Part shown: positions 8,394 to 18,499 of the stretch, piece after piece
Layout of the letters: the number at the start of each line of letters is the position of its first letter
Position numbering within the stretch: the first letter of the stretch is position 1
Source: an uncultured Sphingobacteriales bacterium
GTDB lineage: Bacteria; Bacteroidota; Bacteroidia; Chitinophagales; Chitinophagaceae
Direction of reading: 5' to 3'
Assembly: GCA_937991535.1 (NCBI GenBank)
Contig: CALKHN010000028.1
Location: 215,618-279,617 of the forward strand
Length of the DNA stretch: 64,000 bases
Program-made: the position numbers and the translations under genes
The notes under the pieces: model-generated
Told to the model about the DNA's origin: nothing
The model's database searches: none
What the model saw: only the letters and a program-made list of their open reading frames with translations

Positions 8394-11300
8394 TTAGAAG
8401 CTCGCTCTCAGCATTACACCAAAACTTCTTGTAGACGGGTTGGTTCCCACATTGGTAAGCGTTTGCGCCCACCTTGAACCCGCGGTTGTTTGTTCCGCAT
8501 CAATATCTTTTAAAGTTCTGTACAGGTAAAAAAGATTTCTTCCAAACACGGATAACTGAAGTTTTTTCGCACCAATTTTACGGATCAGGTTGGTTGGTAA
8601 ATCATACCCTAATGAGATTTCCCTCATTTTAATATAACTGTTCTTTTGAATATACAGTTCATAGCGGGTATTGGGGCTGTACTGTGGTCCACCCCAATTA
8701 TAAACTGTCCAGTAATAGTCGGCTGAAGAAACAATATAATCATTGGGTGTACCGTCTAATTTAACACCTTCCTGGATAAACCCATCATGGTAAACCGTTT
8801 CGCCATTCGGTCCCTGCGCGGCATCTGTTCTAACTCTCCCGTTAGGTCCTTCATAGTAAGCCAATCCGCCATGTGCTTCATCCATATAATTCAAACTTTC
8901 TTCCAAAAGCCCCCTGCTGATCATCCAGTTGATTGCAGTAGGCATAATATAACCGCCATAACGGAAATCCATCATTACATCTAAAGCAATTCCTTTATAC
9001 CTGAACGAATTGGATAATCCGCCAATTGCCTTAGGCATAGCGTTGCCTACCTTTTCCATCCTGGTCGCATCTACCTTGTACATGCCATTAGGATCTACTA
9101 TCTTTTGACCCTTATCATTAACCGCAACCGGGTGAGCTAAAAAATCACCCATAGGCTGACCTACTTTTGATACCAACTGGGCTGCGTTGCCATCATAATC
9201 GGCGTGCAATAGCTGGTCTAACCCCGGCGCAAGTTTTTCAACACGGTTGTCGTTAAAGGATAAATTCAGTCCTATATTCCACGAAAAATCAGGTGTAAGA
9301 AAAGGCGTACCATTTAAACCAATTTCTATACCCTTGTTTCTTAATGTACCAATATTGGTAAATACCGAGCCGGCACCGGAAGTTTGGGGAAGTGTTAATG
9401 GCAAAATCTGGTCAACGATCTGTCCGTTATAATAGGTAAAATCAAAGCCCAGTCGCCTGTTCAAGAATTGTGTTTCCAAACCAAATTCAAATTCATGTTT
9501 TTCCTCCGGCCGTATACCGTCGTTACCAAAACTACCGGGAATGGTGGTGTATAAAACCGGTTGACCGCCACCCTGGCTACCCAGCGTATTTTGATTATAG
9601 GCAATGTTGGCACGATATGGATCGGGATAGTTACCCACTATACCCCAGGAAGCACGCAGTTTGCTATAACTAATGAAGGCGGGCAACTGAAATGCTTCGC
9701 TGATCACAAAACTCGAATTCACCGATGGATATACAAACGCGTTATTGTTTGGATGCATGGTAGAAGTTCTGTCTCTGCGCACTGTTCCTTCGAGAAAAAG
9801 GTAGCCTTTAAAGCTTCCGTTGATGGTTCCGATAAGGGCATCTCTTACCAACGATCTTCTATCCGAACTACTACCGGGAGTATTTACAGATGCCGCTATA
9901 TCGAACAGGTTTTCGGTGCTTAAGCCTCCGCTTGTTCCTCTGTTCAACCAGGTAGATTTATCATCGGTAGCTGTATAACCACCCATTACATTCAATTCAA
10001 TATCGGGGGTAATTTGCTTGTTATAAGTCAATAATACATCTCCGTAAAGAATGGTATTGTTGTAAGAACTTAAACCAAAATAACCCGAATTACCAAATGC
10101 CAGTGGTATTTCTGTAGAGTTTCTTGATTCTGTTAACATGGATGTGAAATCAGTAGAAATTCTGGCACGCAGTCTCAAATCGTTAATGATTTGCCAGTTG
10201 TTGGTTAAACTGGCGATTACCCGGTTGCTCTTTTCTTCTGTATTATTCTCATACACGCGCCATACATAATCCATCAGGTCGCCTTTGAACCCATTATATT
10301 TGATGTTTTCATCGGGAGTTAAGCTCTGGTTGGTTCCGGTTACGTACCTGTAGCCCATACTGGTTTTGTATTTATTCTTATACCAGGCGCCATCGTCGAA
10401 CCTGCCAATCATACCCGTAAAATTATTGGTCAGCCGATCAATAGAATAAGGGCGGTTGTTGGTTTGCTGGTTGATATAGTTCACCATCAGGTCAACAGAG
10501 TACTTTTTTCCAAAATTAAAAGTGCTGTTGAAGTTGGCGATATTTTTAAAATTCTCTGAACCAGGGCTCACGCCTTCGTTGGATTGACGGGTTAAAGAAA
10601 ACCGCACATTCGAGTTCTCAGAAGCATGTGAAACCGCAACATTGAAAGAAGAATTGTTTGCGTTTTGAAAGAGGTTTTTATAGCCATTTTTCTGTGCTTC
10701 ATAAGGTCTGATTACACCGTCCCAGGCCATGGTAGGCTTGCCGTCGAACACGGGTCCGAAATTGATACTGTAATTGAGAATACCTCTTGTTTCTTTGATA
10801 CCATCACCATCCAGGTCATAATAAATAAATCCTTCACTATCCTGACCACCATTACTAATATTCAGCGGTGCACCGGCGCCCCTTACACTCTGGTACCTTG
10901 GTAAAAAAGCAACCCTGTCCTGGCTGGCGTTGGCATTTACATCAACGGTAAATCCCTTACCACCTTTTCCCTTTTTTGTAGTGATCAATACCACGCCGTT
11001 CACCGCCTCAGAACCGTATAGCGCTGCTGCGGAAGCGCCTTTCAAAATAGACAGGTTATCAATGTCCTCGGGGTTAATATCCAGCAACCCGTTACCACGG
11101 ATGCGCTGATCGCCCCAATAGTTTCCATTATTTACTTCTTCGTTGCGGATAGGTACACCATCCAACACAATGAGGGGCTGTGTTTTACCCGTAATGGTAT
11201 TCAACCCGCGAATGTTGATGTTTATGGCACTGGTGGCGCCTCCCGGGGTAGCTCCTATACGAACGCCCGGCGCTTTACCGTACAATGCGGCAGCAAAGCT

Positions 11301-11717
11301 GGGCGATCCGGCCCTGGTAATGTCTTCTGCCTTAACAGTAGCTGTTGCGTAACCAAGAGATTTTGTTTGTCTTGTAATACCCAAAGACGTTACCACAACT
11401 TCTGATAGCTCACCCTGAGACGCTACCAGAAAAACGTTGAGGTTGCTGCTGTTGCCTACTGCCACTTCTTTTGTGGTAAATCCTACAGAACTGAATATGA
11501 GTACTGCATTATTGCCTACGCTGATCGTGAACTTCCCCGCGTCATCGGTAAATGTACCTCCGGCTTTACTGCCTTTTTCGATAACTGAAACACCGGGCAG
11601 AACTTCTCCGGCTCCATCTTTAACCAGGCCGGTTACTGTTTTTTGGTTCTGCCCATAAGCGAATGCACCACAAAATAGTAGCACCGCCATAAGCATCAGA
11701 ACTGTTGACTTCTTCAT
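8394..11717 (-). CDS. SusC/RagA-family TonB-dependent outer-membrane transporter (pair 3)
   Basis: 1107 residues from the ATG at 11717. A longer open frame reaches 11762, but the internal start gives a proper signal peptide (MKKSTVLMLM to AFAYGQ). Domain order: carboxypeptidase-regulatory-like domain (about 25-105), TonB plug with the SVVVTSLGI-type and NIRGLNT segments (about 105-230, including LIVLDGVPI), then a long beta-barrel ending in an aromatic C-terminus (MLRASF). These transporters import glycans or peptides with energy from TonB. It precedes its SusD partner by 36 bases. No sigma/anti-sigma regulator adjoins it. Confidence 0.92.
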   Translation of the reverse strand: MKKSTVLMLMAVLLFCGAFAYGQNQKTVTGLVKDGAGEVLPGVSVIEKGSKAGGTFTDDAGKFTISVGNNAVLIFSSVGFTTKEVAVGNSSNLNVFLVASQGELSEVVVTSLGITRQTKSLGYATATVKAEDITRAGSPSFAAALYGKAPGVRIGATPGGATSAININIRGLNTITGKTQPLIVLDGVPIRNEEVNNGNYWGDQRIRGNGLLDINPEDIDNLSILKGASAAALYGSEAVNGVVLITTKKGKGGKGFTVDVNANASQDRVAFLPRYQSVRGAGAPLNISNGGQDSEGFIYYDLDGDGIKETRGILNYSINFGPVFDGKPTMAWDGVIRPYEAQKNGYKNLFQNANNSSFNVAVSHASENSNVRFSLTRQSNEGVSPGSENFKNIANFNSTFNFGKKYSVDLMVNYINQQTNNRPYSIDRLTNNFTGMIGRFDDGAWYKNKYKTSMGYRYVTGTNQSLTPDENIKYNGFKGDLMDYVWRVYENNTEEKSNRVIASLTNNWQIINDLRLRARISTDFTSMLTESRNSTEIPLAFGNSGYFGLSSYNNTILYGDVLLTYNKQITPDIELNVMGGYTATDDKSTWLNRGTSGGLSTENLFDIAASVNTPGSSSDRRSLVRDALIGTINGSFKGYLFLEGTVRRDRTSTMHPNNNAFVYPSVNSSFVISEAFQLPAFISYSKLRASWGIVGNYPDPYRANIAYNQNTLGSQGGGQPVLYTTIPGSFGNDGIRPEEKHEFEFGLETQFLNRRLGFDFTYYNGQIVDQILPLTLPQTSGAGSVFTNIGTLRNKGIEIGLNGTPFLTPDFSWNIGLNLSFNDNRVEKLAPGLDQLLHADYDGNAAQLVSKVGQPMGDFLAHPVAVNDKGQKIVDPNGMYKVDATRMEKVGNAMPKAIGGLSNSFRYKGIALDVMMDFRYGGYIMPTAINWMISRGLLEESLNYMDEAHGGLAYYEGPNGRVRTDAAQGPNGETVYHDGFIQEGVKLDGTPNDYIVSSADYYWTVYNWGGPQYSPNTRYELYIQKNSYIKMREISLGYDLPTNLIRKIGAKKLQLSVFGRNLFYLYRTLKDIDAEQTTAGSRWAQTLTNVGTNPSTRSFGVMLRASF

Positions 11718-11810
11718 CGCTGTTGGTTTTGATTTATAAATTATAAGTATAAGGGTTGACAAAAACTTTGTTTTTTAAACTATTACATTAAAAAATGAAC
11801 GATACTCTCC

Positions 11811-11818
11811 CAAATTTA
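11811..11818 (-). promoter_or_regulatory. Candidate -7 box of SusC/SusD pair 3
   Basis: The minus strand reads TAAATTTG, an exact TAnnTTTG match, about 94 bases upstream of the SusC start. No -33 TTTG is found at 19-23 bases. Confidence 0.35.
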
Positions 11819-12000
11819 ATGTTAAAATAACATCACTTTATTGTAAAAAACAAAAAGATCGTCATTTTTTTAAAAATTAATTATATACAATTCGCCAATT
11901 CATTTAAGTTCTCATAGTTTAATAGTAATGCTGAATATCTCATTTCAAAAACAAGCCTTTAAAACAATGAGCACATATTTGTTAGATACCATTTCTCCTG

Positions 12001-12025
12001 AAAAAGCTGCCTAAAAGCGGCTTTT
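12001..12025 (-). terminator. Possible terminator of the glycosylasparaginase gene
   Basis: On the minus strand AAAAGCCGC faces GCAGCTTTTT around TTTTAG; one C/A mismatch interrupts the stem. It lies about 113 bases after the stop codon, so the assignment is weak. Confidence 0.35.
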
Positions 12026-12138
12026 GCCTCGTCGCCCAAATCATTAATGCTTGCTGAGCGCAATTGTTCACCTTTGGTTGAACAACGAAACCCGTCATAA
12101 CCTGGTAGCTATCGAAAAAGTTTGGTACGAAAGTGCGC

Positions 12139-13170
12139 CTAACTCTTGTAAATGCTCTTTGCAGCGTATATCTTTTCTTCCTTTCCGCTTTTTACAGATA
12201 TGGTAAACCCTTTCTGCAGGGCATAAGCGCCGTATTCTCCGTTTTTATTTAATGCTACAAATCCTACCTGTATCTTTTTTGATTTTTCAGGATTGCGTTT
12301 AATAATGCGCTGTACCGCCTCCCTGCACGCCGCTTCAGGCTTAAATCCCTGCCGCATGAGCTCCACCACCAGGTGTGAGCCAACAATGCGAATGACCTCT
12401 TCACCCACTCCTGATGAAGTAGCCGCTCCAATTTCATTGTCTACATATAGCCCAGCACCAATAATAGGCGAGTCGCCTACCCGGCCATGCATTTTAAAAG
12501 CCATACCGCTGGTGGTGCACGCTCCGCCTAAATTTCCTTTTGCATCCATTGCAAGCATTCCTATGGTATCATGATTATCGGGTCCGCCGGGGATCGGATC
12601 CTTGCCTTTATCGTACAGTCTGTTTTCAATATTTATTTCGGGTTCATACTTTGCGTTTTTCATCCACTCTTTCCATGCTTTTTCGCTTTCCGGCGTAAGT
12701 AGGTTTTCTTTTTTAAACCCGTTGGCTAAAGCAAATTGTAAAGCGCCATCGCCTGCCAATACAATGTGCGGCGTTTTTTCCATCACCAGTCTTGCAACAG
12801 ATATGGCATGGGTAACATGCTGCAGCGCCATTACGGACCCACAGTTGTAAAACTCATCCATGATACAGGCATCAAGCGTTACATAACCATCTCTGTCCGG
12901 GTAGCCACCGTACCCAATAGTATGGTTTGTTGGATCGGCTTCAGGTATCCTTACCCCGGCTTCCACGGCATCTACCGCCCTGCCTTTCTGAGCAAGTATT
13001 TCCCACGCGGCACTATTGGCTGTTTTTCCAAAATCCCAGGTGGAAACAACAATGGGCTGATTAATAACCGGTTTGGATAGGGTTATGGTATCTGCTAAAG
13101 CTTGTTTGCTGGTTAAAACCGCTGCGGAACCCAGCACAGATGTTTGCAAAAATTTTCTACGGGTAGACAT
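12139..13170 (-). CDS. Exported N4-(beta-N-acetylglucosaminyl)-L-asparaginase (glycosylasparaginase)
   Basis: 343 residues, Ntn-hydrolase family T2. The protein is made as one chain and cuts itself before a catalytic Thr, here Thr202 in NHDTIGM; GGACTTSG and the Gly-rich SSGVGEEVIRI segment that follow are also typical. The enzyme splits the GlcNAc-Asn bond left at the core of digested N-glycoproteins. The N-terminus MSTRRKFLQTSVLGSAAVL resembles a twin-arginine signal, so the product should be periplasmic. An open frame extends upstream to 13248, but a -7 box at 13221-13228 falls inside that extension, which favours the start at 13170. The gene sits between SusC/SusD pairs, pointing to glycopeptide use. 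Confidence 0.9.
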   Translation of the reverse strand: MSTRRKFLQTSVLGSAAVLTSKQALADTITLSKPVINQPIVVSTWDFGKTANSAAWEILAQKGRAVDAVEAGVRIPEADPTNHTIGYGGYPDRDGYVTLDACIMDEFYNCGSVMALQHVTHAISVARLVMEKTPHIVLAGDGALQFALANGFKKENLLTPESEKAWKEWMKNAKYEPEINIENRLYDKGKDPIPGGPDNHDTIGMLAMDAKGNLGGACTTSGMAFKMHGRVGDSPIIGAGLYVDNEIGAATSSGVGEEVIRIVGSHLVVELMRQGFKPEAACREAVQRIIKRNPEKSKKIQVGFVALNKNGEYGAYALQKGFTISVKSGKEEKIYAAKSIYKS

Positions 13171-13220
13171 GTATGTGTTTATTTGGGATGAGCGCAAAAC
13201 GAGATTATTCAATACAGGAT

Positions 13221-13228
13221 CAAAATTA
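13221..13228 (-). promoter_or_regulatory. Candidate -7 box of the glycosylasparaginase gene
   Basis: The minus strand reads TAATTTTG, an exact TAnnTTTG match, 50 bases upstream of the chosen start codon. It suggests the gene has its own promoter, after the terminator at 13289-13324. Confidence 0.4.
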
Positions 13229-13288
13229 AATGAACAGAAATAATTCATATGCCCTTTAACATATTTTGTCCGAAAACCGATCCTTATT

Positions 13289-13324
13289 AAACAAAAGCAG
13301 CCATTGAGGTAGCTGCTTTTGTTT
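13289..13324 (-). terminator. Strong terminator after SusC/SusD pair 2
   Basis: A perfect 13-bp stem, AAACAAAAGCAGC and GCTGCTTTTGTTT, with a 10-base loop. It starts 36 bases after the SusD stop codon at 13360 and should end the ROK-Sus transcript. The run of T in the 3' arm would also work for transcription from the other side. Confidence 0.8.
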
Positions 13325-13359
13325 ACAATAGAAATATAAATACATCTTTAATGTAATCA

Positions 13360-14976
13360 TTAAGGCATAAACCAGGGTTTCACTTTTTCATCGTTAGTGC
13401 CTCCGGTTACTGCTTTCCAATTATCATAATTTGATTCCGTTTCAGAAGTCGGATATATCAACTTATTGAAATTAAGAACCGGGCTTGAAGGAGAAAGCGC
13501 TTCAGCAGGTGTTTTACCACCAGTTCTTCTTTGCAGATTCCATGCTTCCAGTGGTTGATGGAAAAAAGCGATCCAGCTCTGCTTGTAGATTTGCTCTAAA
13601 GCTGTTGCAGGCGTGGCGCTGTAGGCTACAGCAGGATGGGAAAGCATTGTTGTTAGTTCCAGTGCCGTTGGTGCGGACGCAGGTTTATTGACCGTCCATA
13701 TCGCGGAACTATTTGCAAGGCCATACCAAAACTTAACAGATTCTGTTATGCCTTCTTCATAAAACTGTTTAGCCAGGGCTGGATTAGCAGCTATACCACC
13801 AATTCCCCGATTGTATATTTCAGCTTTTAAAAAGTTAACTTCCGCGCTGGTAATAAATAACTGAGGAAAAGTTTTATCCGCTACATAGTAAAAATTCAGC
13901 GGTGCAAACTTGTAAACGCCCGAAACAACCCATGTTGTGAGGCGGGATTCATCATAAGGATCATTAACAATTCCACCCGCATTTCCACCGGTTTCAGAAG
14001 GTGTACTTATTCCCGGATTCATGGGATAAGGTAGCCAATCACCGTCTCTGTTTGGCTCAAAGAAAATTTTTGTACGTAAGTCGTAAATGCCTGAACCATC
14101 TGCTGCATCGGTGGATGACATAGCATGCCACATCGTAGATCCCATCCGAACATAAGAGTTACCAGTATATATCCCGCGTCTGTCATAAACTGCGTTTGGA
14201 AGGTTTGCAGGATAAAACCCGTAATTGTCGCCGGCAGCTAATAGGGGTTTGCCTAAAGCTTCCGCAATAACCGCATCTGCTTTTGCTACATCTTTATCGT
14301 GCATTATCAATGCATACCGTAAACGGGCTGAATTCGCAAACTTAACCCACTTTGTAATATCACCGTTAAAAACAGTTTCACTTGCTCCCAGGGATATCTG
14401 ATCGGAACTGGTAGAAAAGTTATCTATCGCCCATTTGAGATCATCTAATGCTGAACTGAAGATGGTGGATTGTGCATCGTATGCAGGTCTAAAATTAGCA
14501 GATCCATAAAATACTTTACCAGCTTCTGAGTAAGGCATATCCCCAAAAAGCGTAGTTGTTTTCAATGCTTTATAAGCCAGTAATGTTTTCAGCATTGCTC
14601 TTATATTGGTCATTTTAGAAGAATCAGGAGATGCTGCTATCAGATCCATTACCTTGTAATAATTAGATAACGCATAATAATAGCTATCCCAGGAACCCCC
14701 TACCAAATTATCCAGCCTGTAACCAGACTGAGCATATTGGGCTGCCAACTGTGTAGATTGATATAAAAAGGAGGTATATATCGTTCCAAGACCACCGGCA
14801 TCCTGCATGGTAGATGCAATATAATTATAAGTAGCAGGAATAGTTGCATTGTAAGTTTTGTTATCCCATGCCTTATTGATGTCCCCGAAATCCTTTTTAC
14901 AGGAATAAATACCCAGTACCATTGCGCACAAAATCACCAATGATTTTGGTGTATTTTTAATTGTTCGAAATTGCAT
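13360..14976 (-). CDS. SusD/RagB-family lipoprotein (pair 2)
   Basis: 538 residues. The N-terminus ends in the lipobox GIYSC, giving a surface or periplasm-facing outer-membrane lipoprotein. Helical SusD layout with the conserved DMPYSEA segment in the first third and the family's C-terminal tail with NYDNWKAV. It begins 18 bases after the SusC gene of the same pair and is followed by a strong terminator. It should bind the ligand passed to that SusC. Compared with the other SusD proteins here the sequence is clearly diverged, so the three pairs are probably not recent duplicates. Confidence 0.9.
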   Translation of the reverse strand: MQFRTIKNTPKSLVILCAMVLGIYSCKKDFGDINKAWDNKTYNATIPATYNYIASTMQDAGGLGTIYTSFLYQSTQLAAQYAQSGYRLDNLVGGSWDSYYYALSNYYKVMDLIAASPDSSKMTNIRAMLKTLLAYKALKTTTLFGDMPYSEAGKVFYGSANFRPAYDAQSTIFSSALDDLKWAIDNFSTSSDQISLGASETVFNGDITKWVKFANSARLRYALIMHDKDVAKADAVIAEALGKPLLAAGDNYGFYPANLPNAVYDRRGIYTGNSYVRMGSTMWHAMSSTDAADGSGIYDLRTKIFFEPNRDGDWLPYPMNPGISTPSETGGNAGGIVNDPYDESRLTTWVVSGVYKFAPLNFYYVADKTFPQLFITSAEVNFLKAEIYNRGIGGIAANPALAKQFYEEGITESVKFWYGLANSSAIWTVNKPASAPTALELTTMLSHPAVAYSATPATALEQIYKQSWIAFFHQPLEAWNLQRRTGGKTPAEALSPSSPVLNFNKLIYPTSETESNYDNWKAVTGGTNDEKVKPWFMP

Positions 14977-14994
14977 TTCAGTAAAATTTAAAAG

Positions 14995-17900
14995 TTAGAA
15001 TTGGGCTTTAACGCTGAAACCAAATGTTCTCATACCCGGAAACGCTGACCACTGCAAACCCTGTCCATTTCCAACACCGTTAATACCTTCGGGATTAAGA
15101 TGATCGGGCAGACTTGAATAGATATAAAACAGATTTCTACCTACTACGGAAAGTGATAGATTCTGAAATATCCTCGTTGTGCCAAGAAGATTTTTAGGAA
15201 GGCTGTAAGACAAGGCTACCTCTCTTAATTTAACCCAGGTGTTCTCAAACACGGAAAGACTTCTTGGTCTGTTCAAATGTGTCCATCCGGTATAAGAACC
15301 TCCATATTTATAGATTGAATTCACAACCCTGTCATTTATTTTAGCATCATCCACATTATAGCCTTCCATTATTACGCCCACATTTCCTGAAGTACCGTCA
15401 GGGAAAGTGTAAGGCAATCCACCGCCGTTTCTTTCAACCAATGTTGCCGGTGATAAACCACCGCCCATTGCAGTAGAATGATCGAATGAATAAATATCTC
15501 CTCCTAATTTAGCATCAACCATTGCATAGAGACTGAAGCTTTTATAACGGATTGTATTACCAATACCACCTGTAAGCTTGGGGGTAGCATTTCCTATTGC
15601 AACCGGATCTACGGTTGATTGATATAAAGTACCTACTACATTACCGCTTCCATCGGTTACATTTTTAAGAAGTCTATTGCCTTTATCATCCCTTAAAAAA
15701 TCTGTACCATACAAAGTACCGTATTGATCACCCGGTGATACTTTCATGAACACTCCAAGATTGCCAAACACATCTCCTATTCTTAACTCTTTAACTCCTT
15801 CTGAAAGAGAAACGACTTTGTTCCTGTTTGTGGCGCCATTTACACTTATATTCCATGAAAAATTCTTCCTGTTAACAGGAGTTGCATTTACAATAAATTC
15901 AAATCCTTTATTAGACAACTCCCCAGTGTTGAAGGTTATAGCAGACGCTCCTGAAGATACTGGTAATGCTGCTGTCATGATCTGCTGTGTGGAAGATATA
16001 TCATAATAGGTGAAATCAAGATTCAGCTTGTTTTGAAAAAAGCCTAAACTGGTTCCCATTTCATAAGACCTTGATGTCTGAAACTGCAACTCATAAGGAG
16101 GAACGGTTGAAGGAAGGGAATTAATCGGCTGTCCTCCGAAAGTACCTACATTATACTGGAAGTCTAACTGATAAGGCTGGGCAGCATTAGCACTTTTCCC
16201 GTATGCTAACCTGATCTTTCCGTAAGACAGGAAATCCTGAATTGAACCCATGTTAAATGCTTCTGTAAAAACAAAAGCTAAACTTCCTGATGGATAGAAG
16301 TAAGAGTTATTATTTCTTGGCAAAGTAGATGTTACATCATTTCTACCGGTAAGATCCAGAAACAAATAATCTCTGTAGCTAAGATTGATAAGTCCTAAAA
16401 CAGACTGAGATTTTACATCGTAACGGGTTTCTGCGGCACTTGTGTTATTCTTGTTGGTAAAATTGCCGAGGGAATAAACATTCGGCACAGCAAAGGTGCT
16501 CCAGTTAGAGCCTATAACGCCTGCGGAAGTGTTGGAATATGTATTGAACATACCTGAAATGCTCGCGTTAAATCCTTTTGCAAACAGGTCACTTTTATGA
16601 GCAGTCACCATTACATCCGTATTGTAAATCTTGTCCTTACTGATCGTTTTAGAGAATGACCCACCCTGCATATGATCTACTGAAGTAGTATTGTTCTGCG
16701 TGATAAAATTGGTACCGATGAAATCAACTGATGTCCGGACAAATGCATTCAACCATGGAGTAATCTCTGCATTTAACTTTATAGTTGAAAGGAATTCGTC
16801 TCTTCGAAGTGTGCTGTTATTCTCGTAAAATCTCCACCAGAGATTGTTACCATATTCAGCATGGGGATACGATCCCGGGAAGTTATATTTGGAACCATCA
16901 GTATTTTTGTAATACTTCCATTCTAAAGGCTGGTATTCTCTCGACATTCCATATATTGAAAACTTCGTCCAGGAATTGTTGTTACCTATCTCTGGTGTAT
17001 TTAGCCTGTAAGATTCGTTGTATCCCGCGGATATTTCCGCAGTTATAGCTTTAGATATTTTAAGATTTGAACCCAGCGAAAAATTCGTATTGCTATTGTT
17101 GGTGTTGGGCACCACAGCATCTGCATCCGTTCTCGAAATTGAAACTCTTACTGTACCAAAATCGCCTCCCCCTGAAAAAGATACATTGTGCGTTTTGTCT
17201 ACGCCTGTTTTATAATAGAACTTTCTATTATCGGGCTGAGGAGAATAGGGTCTTGATTCTCCATCCCACCAGCGAACCATTTGACCATCTAATTTTGGCC
17301 CCCAGGATGAACTGGCGCCAAACCAACTGAACACATCCCATGTGTTCATTCCCCCCGGAATTACTTCATGTGATGCATTATAACCGGTTCCGTTCACTGC
17401 ATATGGATTACCATTCCAGGCTGAAGGATATAAAGTAGGCAGGTAAGATTCACCGCTTTCTGTTTTAGGAAGTTGAGGATGCAGTGTCCATAAACCAGCG
17501 GCAAAACCTCCACCATACTCATTCTGCATATCCTGGAAACGATATACATTGGTATAGTTGTTAATAAAGCTATAGTCAATACCTATTCCTTTTCTGGCAG
17601 TACCTTTTTTGGTAGTGATCAATATCACACCATTGGCACCACGTGCACCATAAAGAGCCGCAGCGTTAGGTCCTTTTAATACGTTAACGCTTTCAACATT
17701 TTCCATGTTCACATAACTCATATAGTTCCCCCAATCCTGAATTCCGTCCTGTACATCAATATTTGATTGCGCCAGAGGCTTATTATCCAGGATAGCCCCA
17801 TCTATAACAATGATTGGTTGATTGTTGCCGGTAATACTATTATTACCCCTAATCACTATTCTGGAGGAAGCGTTATTTAAACCGTTGCTATTTGATATGT

Positions 17901-18363
17901 TCAACCCAGCAACTTTACCCATTAAACCCTGGGCTATATCGACAGGAGCAGCGATTGTGATGTCTTCAGCTTTTACTTGCTGCACGGCAAACCCTAATGA
18001 TTTTTTGTCTCTTTTTACACCCAATGCCGTCACAACCACTTCATCCATATCAGCGGCTGATGCTGATATTTCAACATCCATAGTGTTGGCATCTCCGGTT
18101 TTTACCTCCTTCGAGGTATAACCGACAGAACTGATCAGAAGAACAGCATTCTTTCTGTCAATTGTAATCGAATAGCGGCCGCTTTCATCTGTAACGGCTG
18201 TTGCGGTGGATCCCTTTACCAATATGGTTGCAGATGCAACAGGATTGCCTTTATCGTCTTTTACTATGCCGCTGATAACCCGCCCTTCCTGTGCGAACAA
18301 TGCTGTATTGCCCGCCAGCAGGACCAGCAAAACCAGTAAAATTTGTTTTTTTACTTTTTTCAT
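14995..18363 (-). CDS. SusC/RagA-family TonB-dependent transporter (pair 2)
   Basis: 1122 residues, signal peptide 1-24 (ending ALFAQ). Carboxypeptidase-regulatory-like domain about 28-110, TonB plug about 115-240 with VVVTALGVKRDKKSLGFA, IVIRGNNSITG and ALYGARGANGVILITTKKG, then a beta-barrel ending TFGFSVKAQF. It should form an outer-membrane channel with the SusD gene 18 bases downstream. The upstream SusD gene (pair 1) ends 136 bases before it. I see no TAnnTTTG box in that gap, so it is probably part of a longer transcript that starts at or before the pair 1 genes. Confidence 0.92.
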   Translation of the reverse strand: MKKVKKQILLVLLVLLAGNTALFAQEGRVISGIVKDDKGNPVASATILVKGSTATAVTDESGRYSITIDRKNAVLLISSVGYTSKEVKTGDANTMDVEISASAADMDEVVVTALGVKRDKKSLGFAVQQVKAEDITIAAPVDIAQGLMGKVAGLNISNSNGLNNASSRIVIRGNNSITGNNQPIIVIDGAILDNKPLAQSNIDVQDGIQDWGNYMSYVNMENVESVNVLKGPNAAALYGARGANGVILITTKKGTARKGIGIDYSFINNYTNVYRFQDMQNEYGGGFAAGLWTLHPQLPKTESGESYLPTLYPSAWNGNPYAVNGTGYNASHEVIPGGMNTWDVFSWFGASSSWGPKLDGQMVRWWDGESRPYSPQPDNRKFYYKTGVDKTHNVSFSGGGDFGTVRVSISRTDADAVVPNTNNSNTNFSLGSNLKISKAITAEISAGYNESYRLNTPEIGNNNSWTKFSIYGMSREYQPLEWKYYKNTDGSKYNFPGSYPHAEYGNNLWWRFYENNSTLRRDEFLSTIKLNAEITPWLNAFVRTSVDFIGTNFITQNNTTSVDHMQGGSFSKTISKDKIYNTDVMVTAHKSDLFAKGFNASISGMFNTYSNTSAGVIGSNWSTFAVPNVYSLGNFTNKNNTSAAETRYDVKSQSVLGLINLSYRDYLFLDLTGRNDVTSTLPRNNNSYFYPSGSLAFVFTEAFNMGSIQDFLSYGKIRLAYGKSANAAQPYQLDFQYNVGTFGGQPINSLPSTVPPYELQFQTSRSYEMGTSLGFFQNKLNLDFTYYDISSTQQIMTAALPVSSGASAITFNTGELSNKGFEFIVNATPVNRKNFSWNISVNGATNRNKVVSLSEGVKELRIGDVFGNLGVFMKVSPGDQYGTLYGTDFLRDDKGNRLLKNVTDGSGNVVGTLYQSTVDPVAIGNATPKLTGGIGNTIRYKSFSLYAMVDAKLGGDIYSFDHSTAMGGGLSPATLVERNGGGLPYTFPDGTSGNVGVIMEGYNVDDAKINDRVVNSIYKYGGSYTGWTHLNRPRSLSVFENTWVKLREVALSYSLPKNLLGTTRIFQNLSLSVVGRNLFYIYSSLPDHLNPEGINGVGNGQGLQWSAFPGMRTFGFSVKAQF

Positions 18364-18499
18364 TTACAGTTGAGTTTAATTATGATTGATAGGGAAAAAA
18401 AATTGTGACGGGTACGGACAATTATTCGTTTTACTATGGTTAATACACTTGTCTCTTCCGCTACACTATACCGGATTAATCAAACAACAGATCACTTCT

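Larger units (their letters stand above)
11718..12138. other. Long intergenic space upstream of SusC pair 3
   Basis: 421 bases, AT-rich near the SusC gene. It holds a -7 candidate (11811-11818), a possible terminator hairpin for the glycosylasparaginase gene (12001-12025) and a second small hairpin at 12064-12085 (TTGTTCA and TGAACAA arms). A 49-codon open frame on the minus strand (11959-12108) lacks an ATG at its start and I do not call it a gene. Confidence 0.5.

Noticed and set aside
11959..12108. 49-codon open frame on the minus strand after glycosylasparaginase
   Set aside because: It looks somewhat protein-like but has no ATG near its start, and a second frame is open over the same bases. 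Chance or a decayed remnant cannot be told apart.
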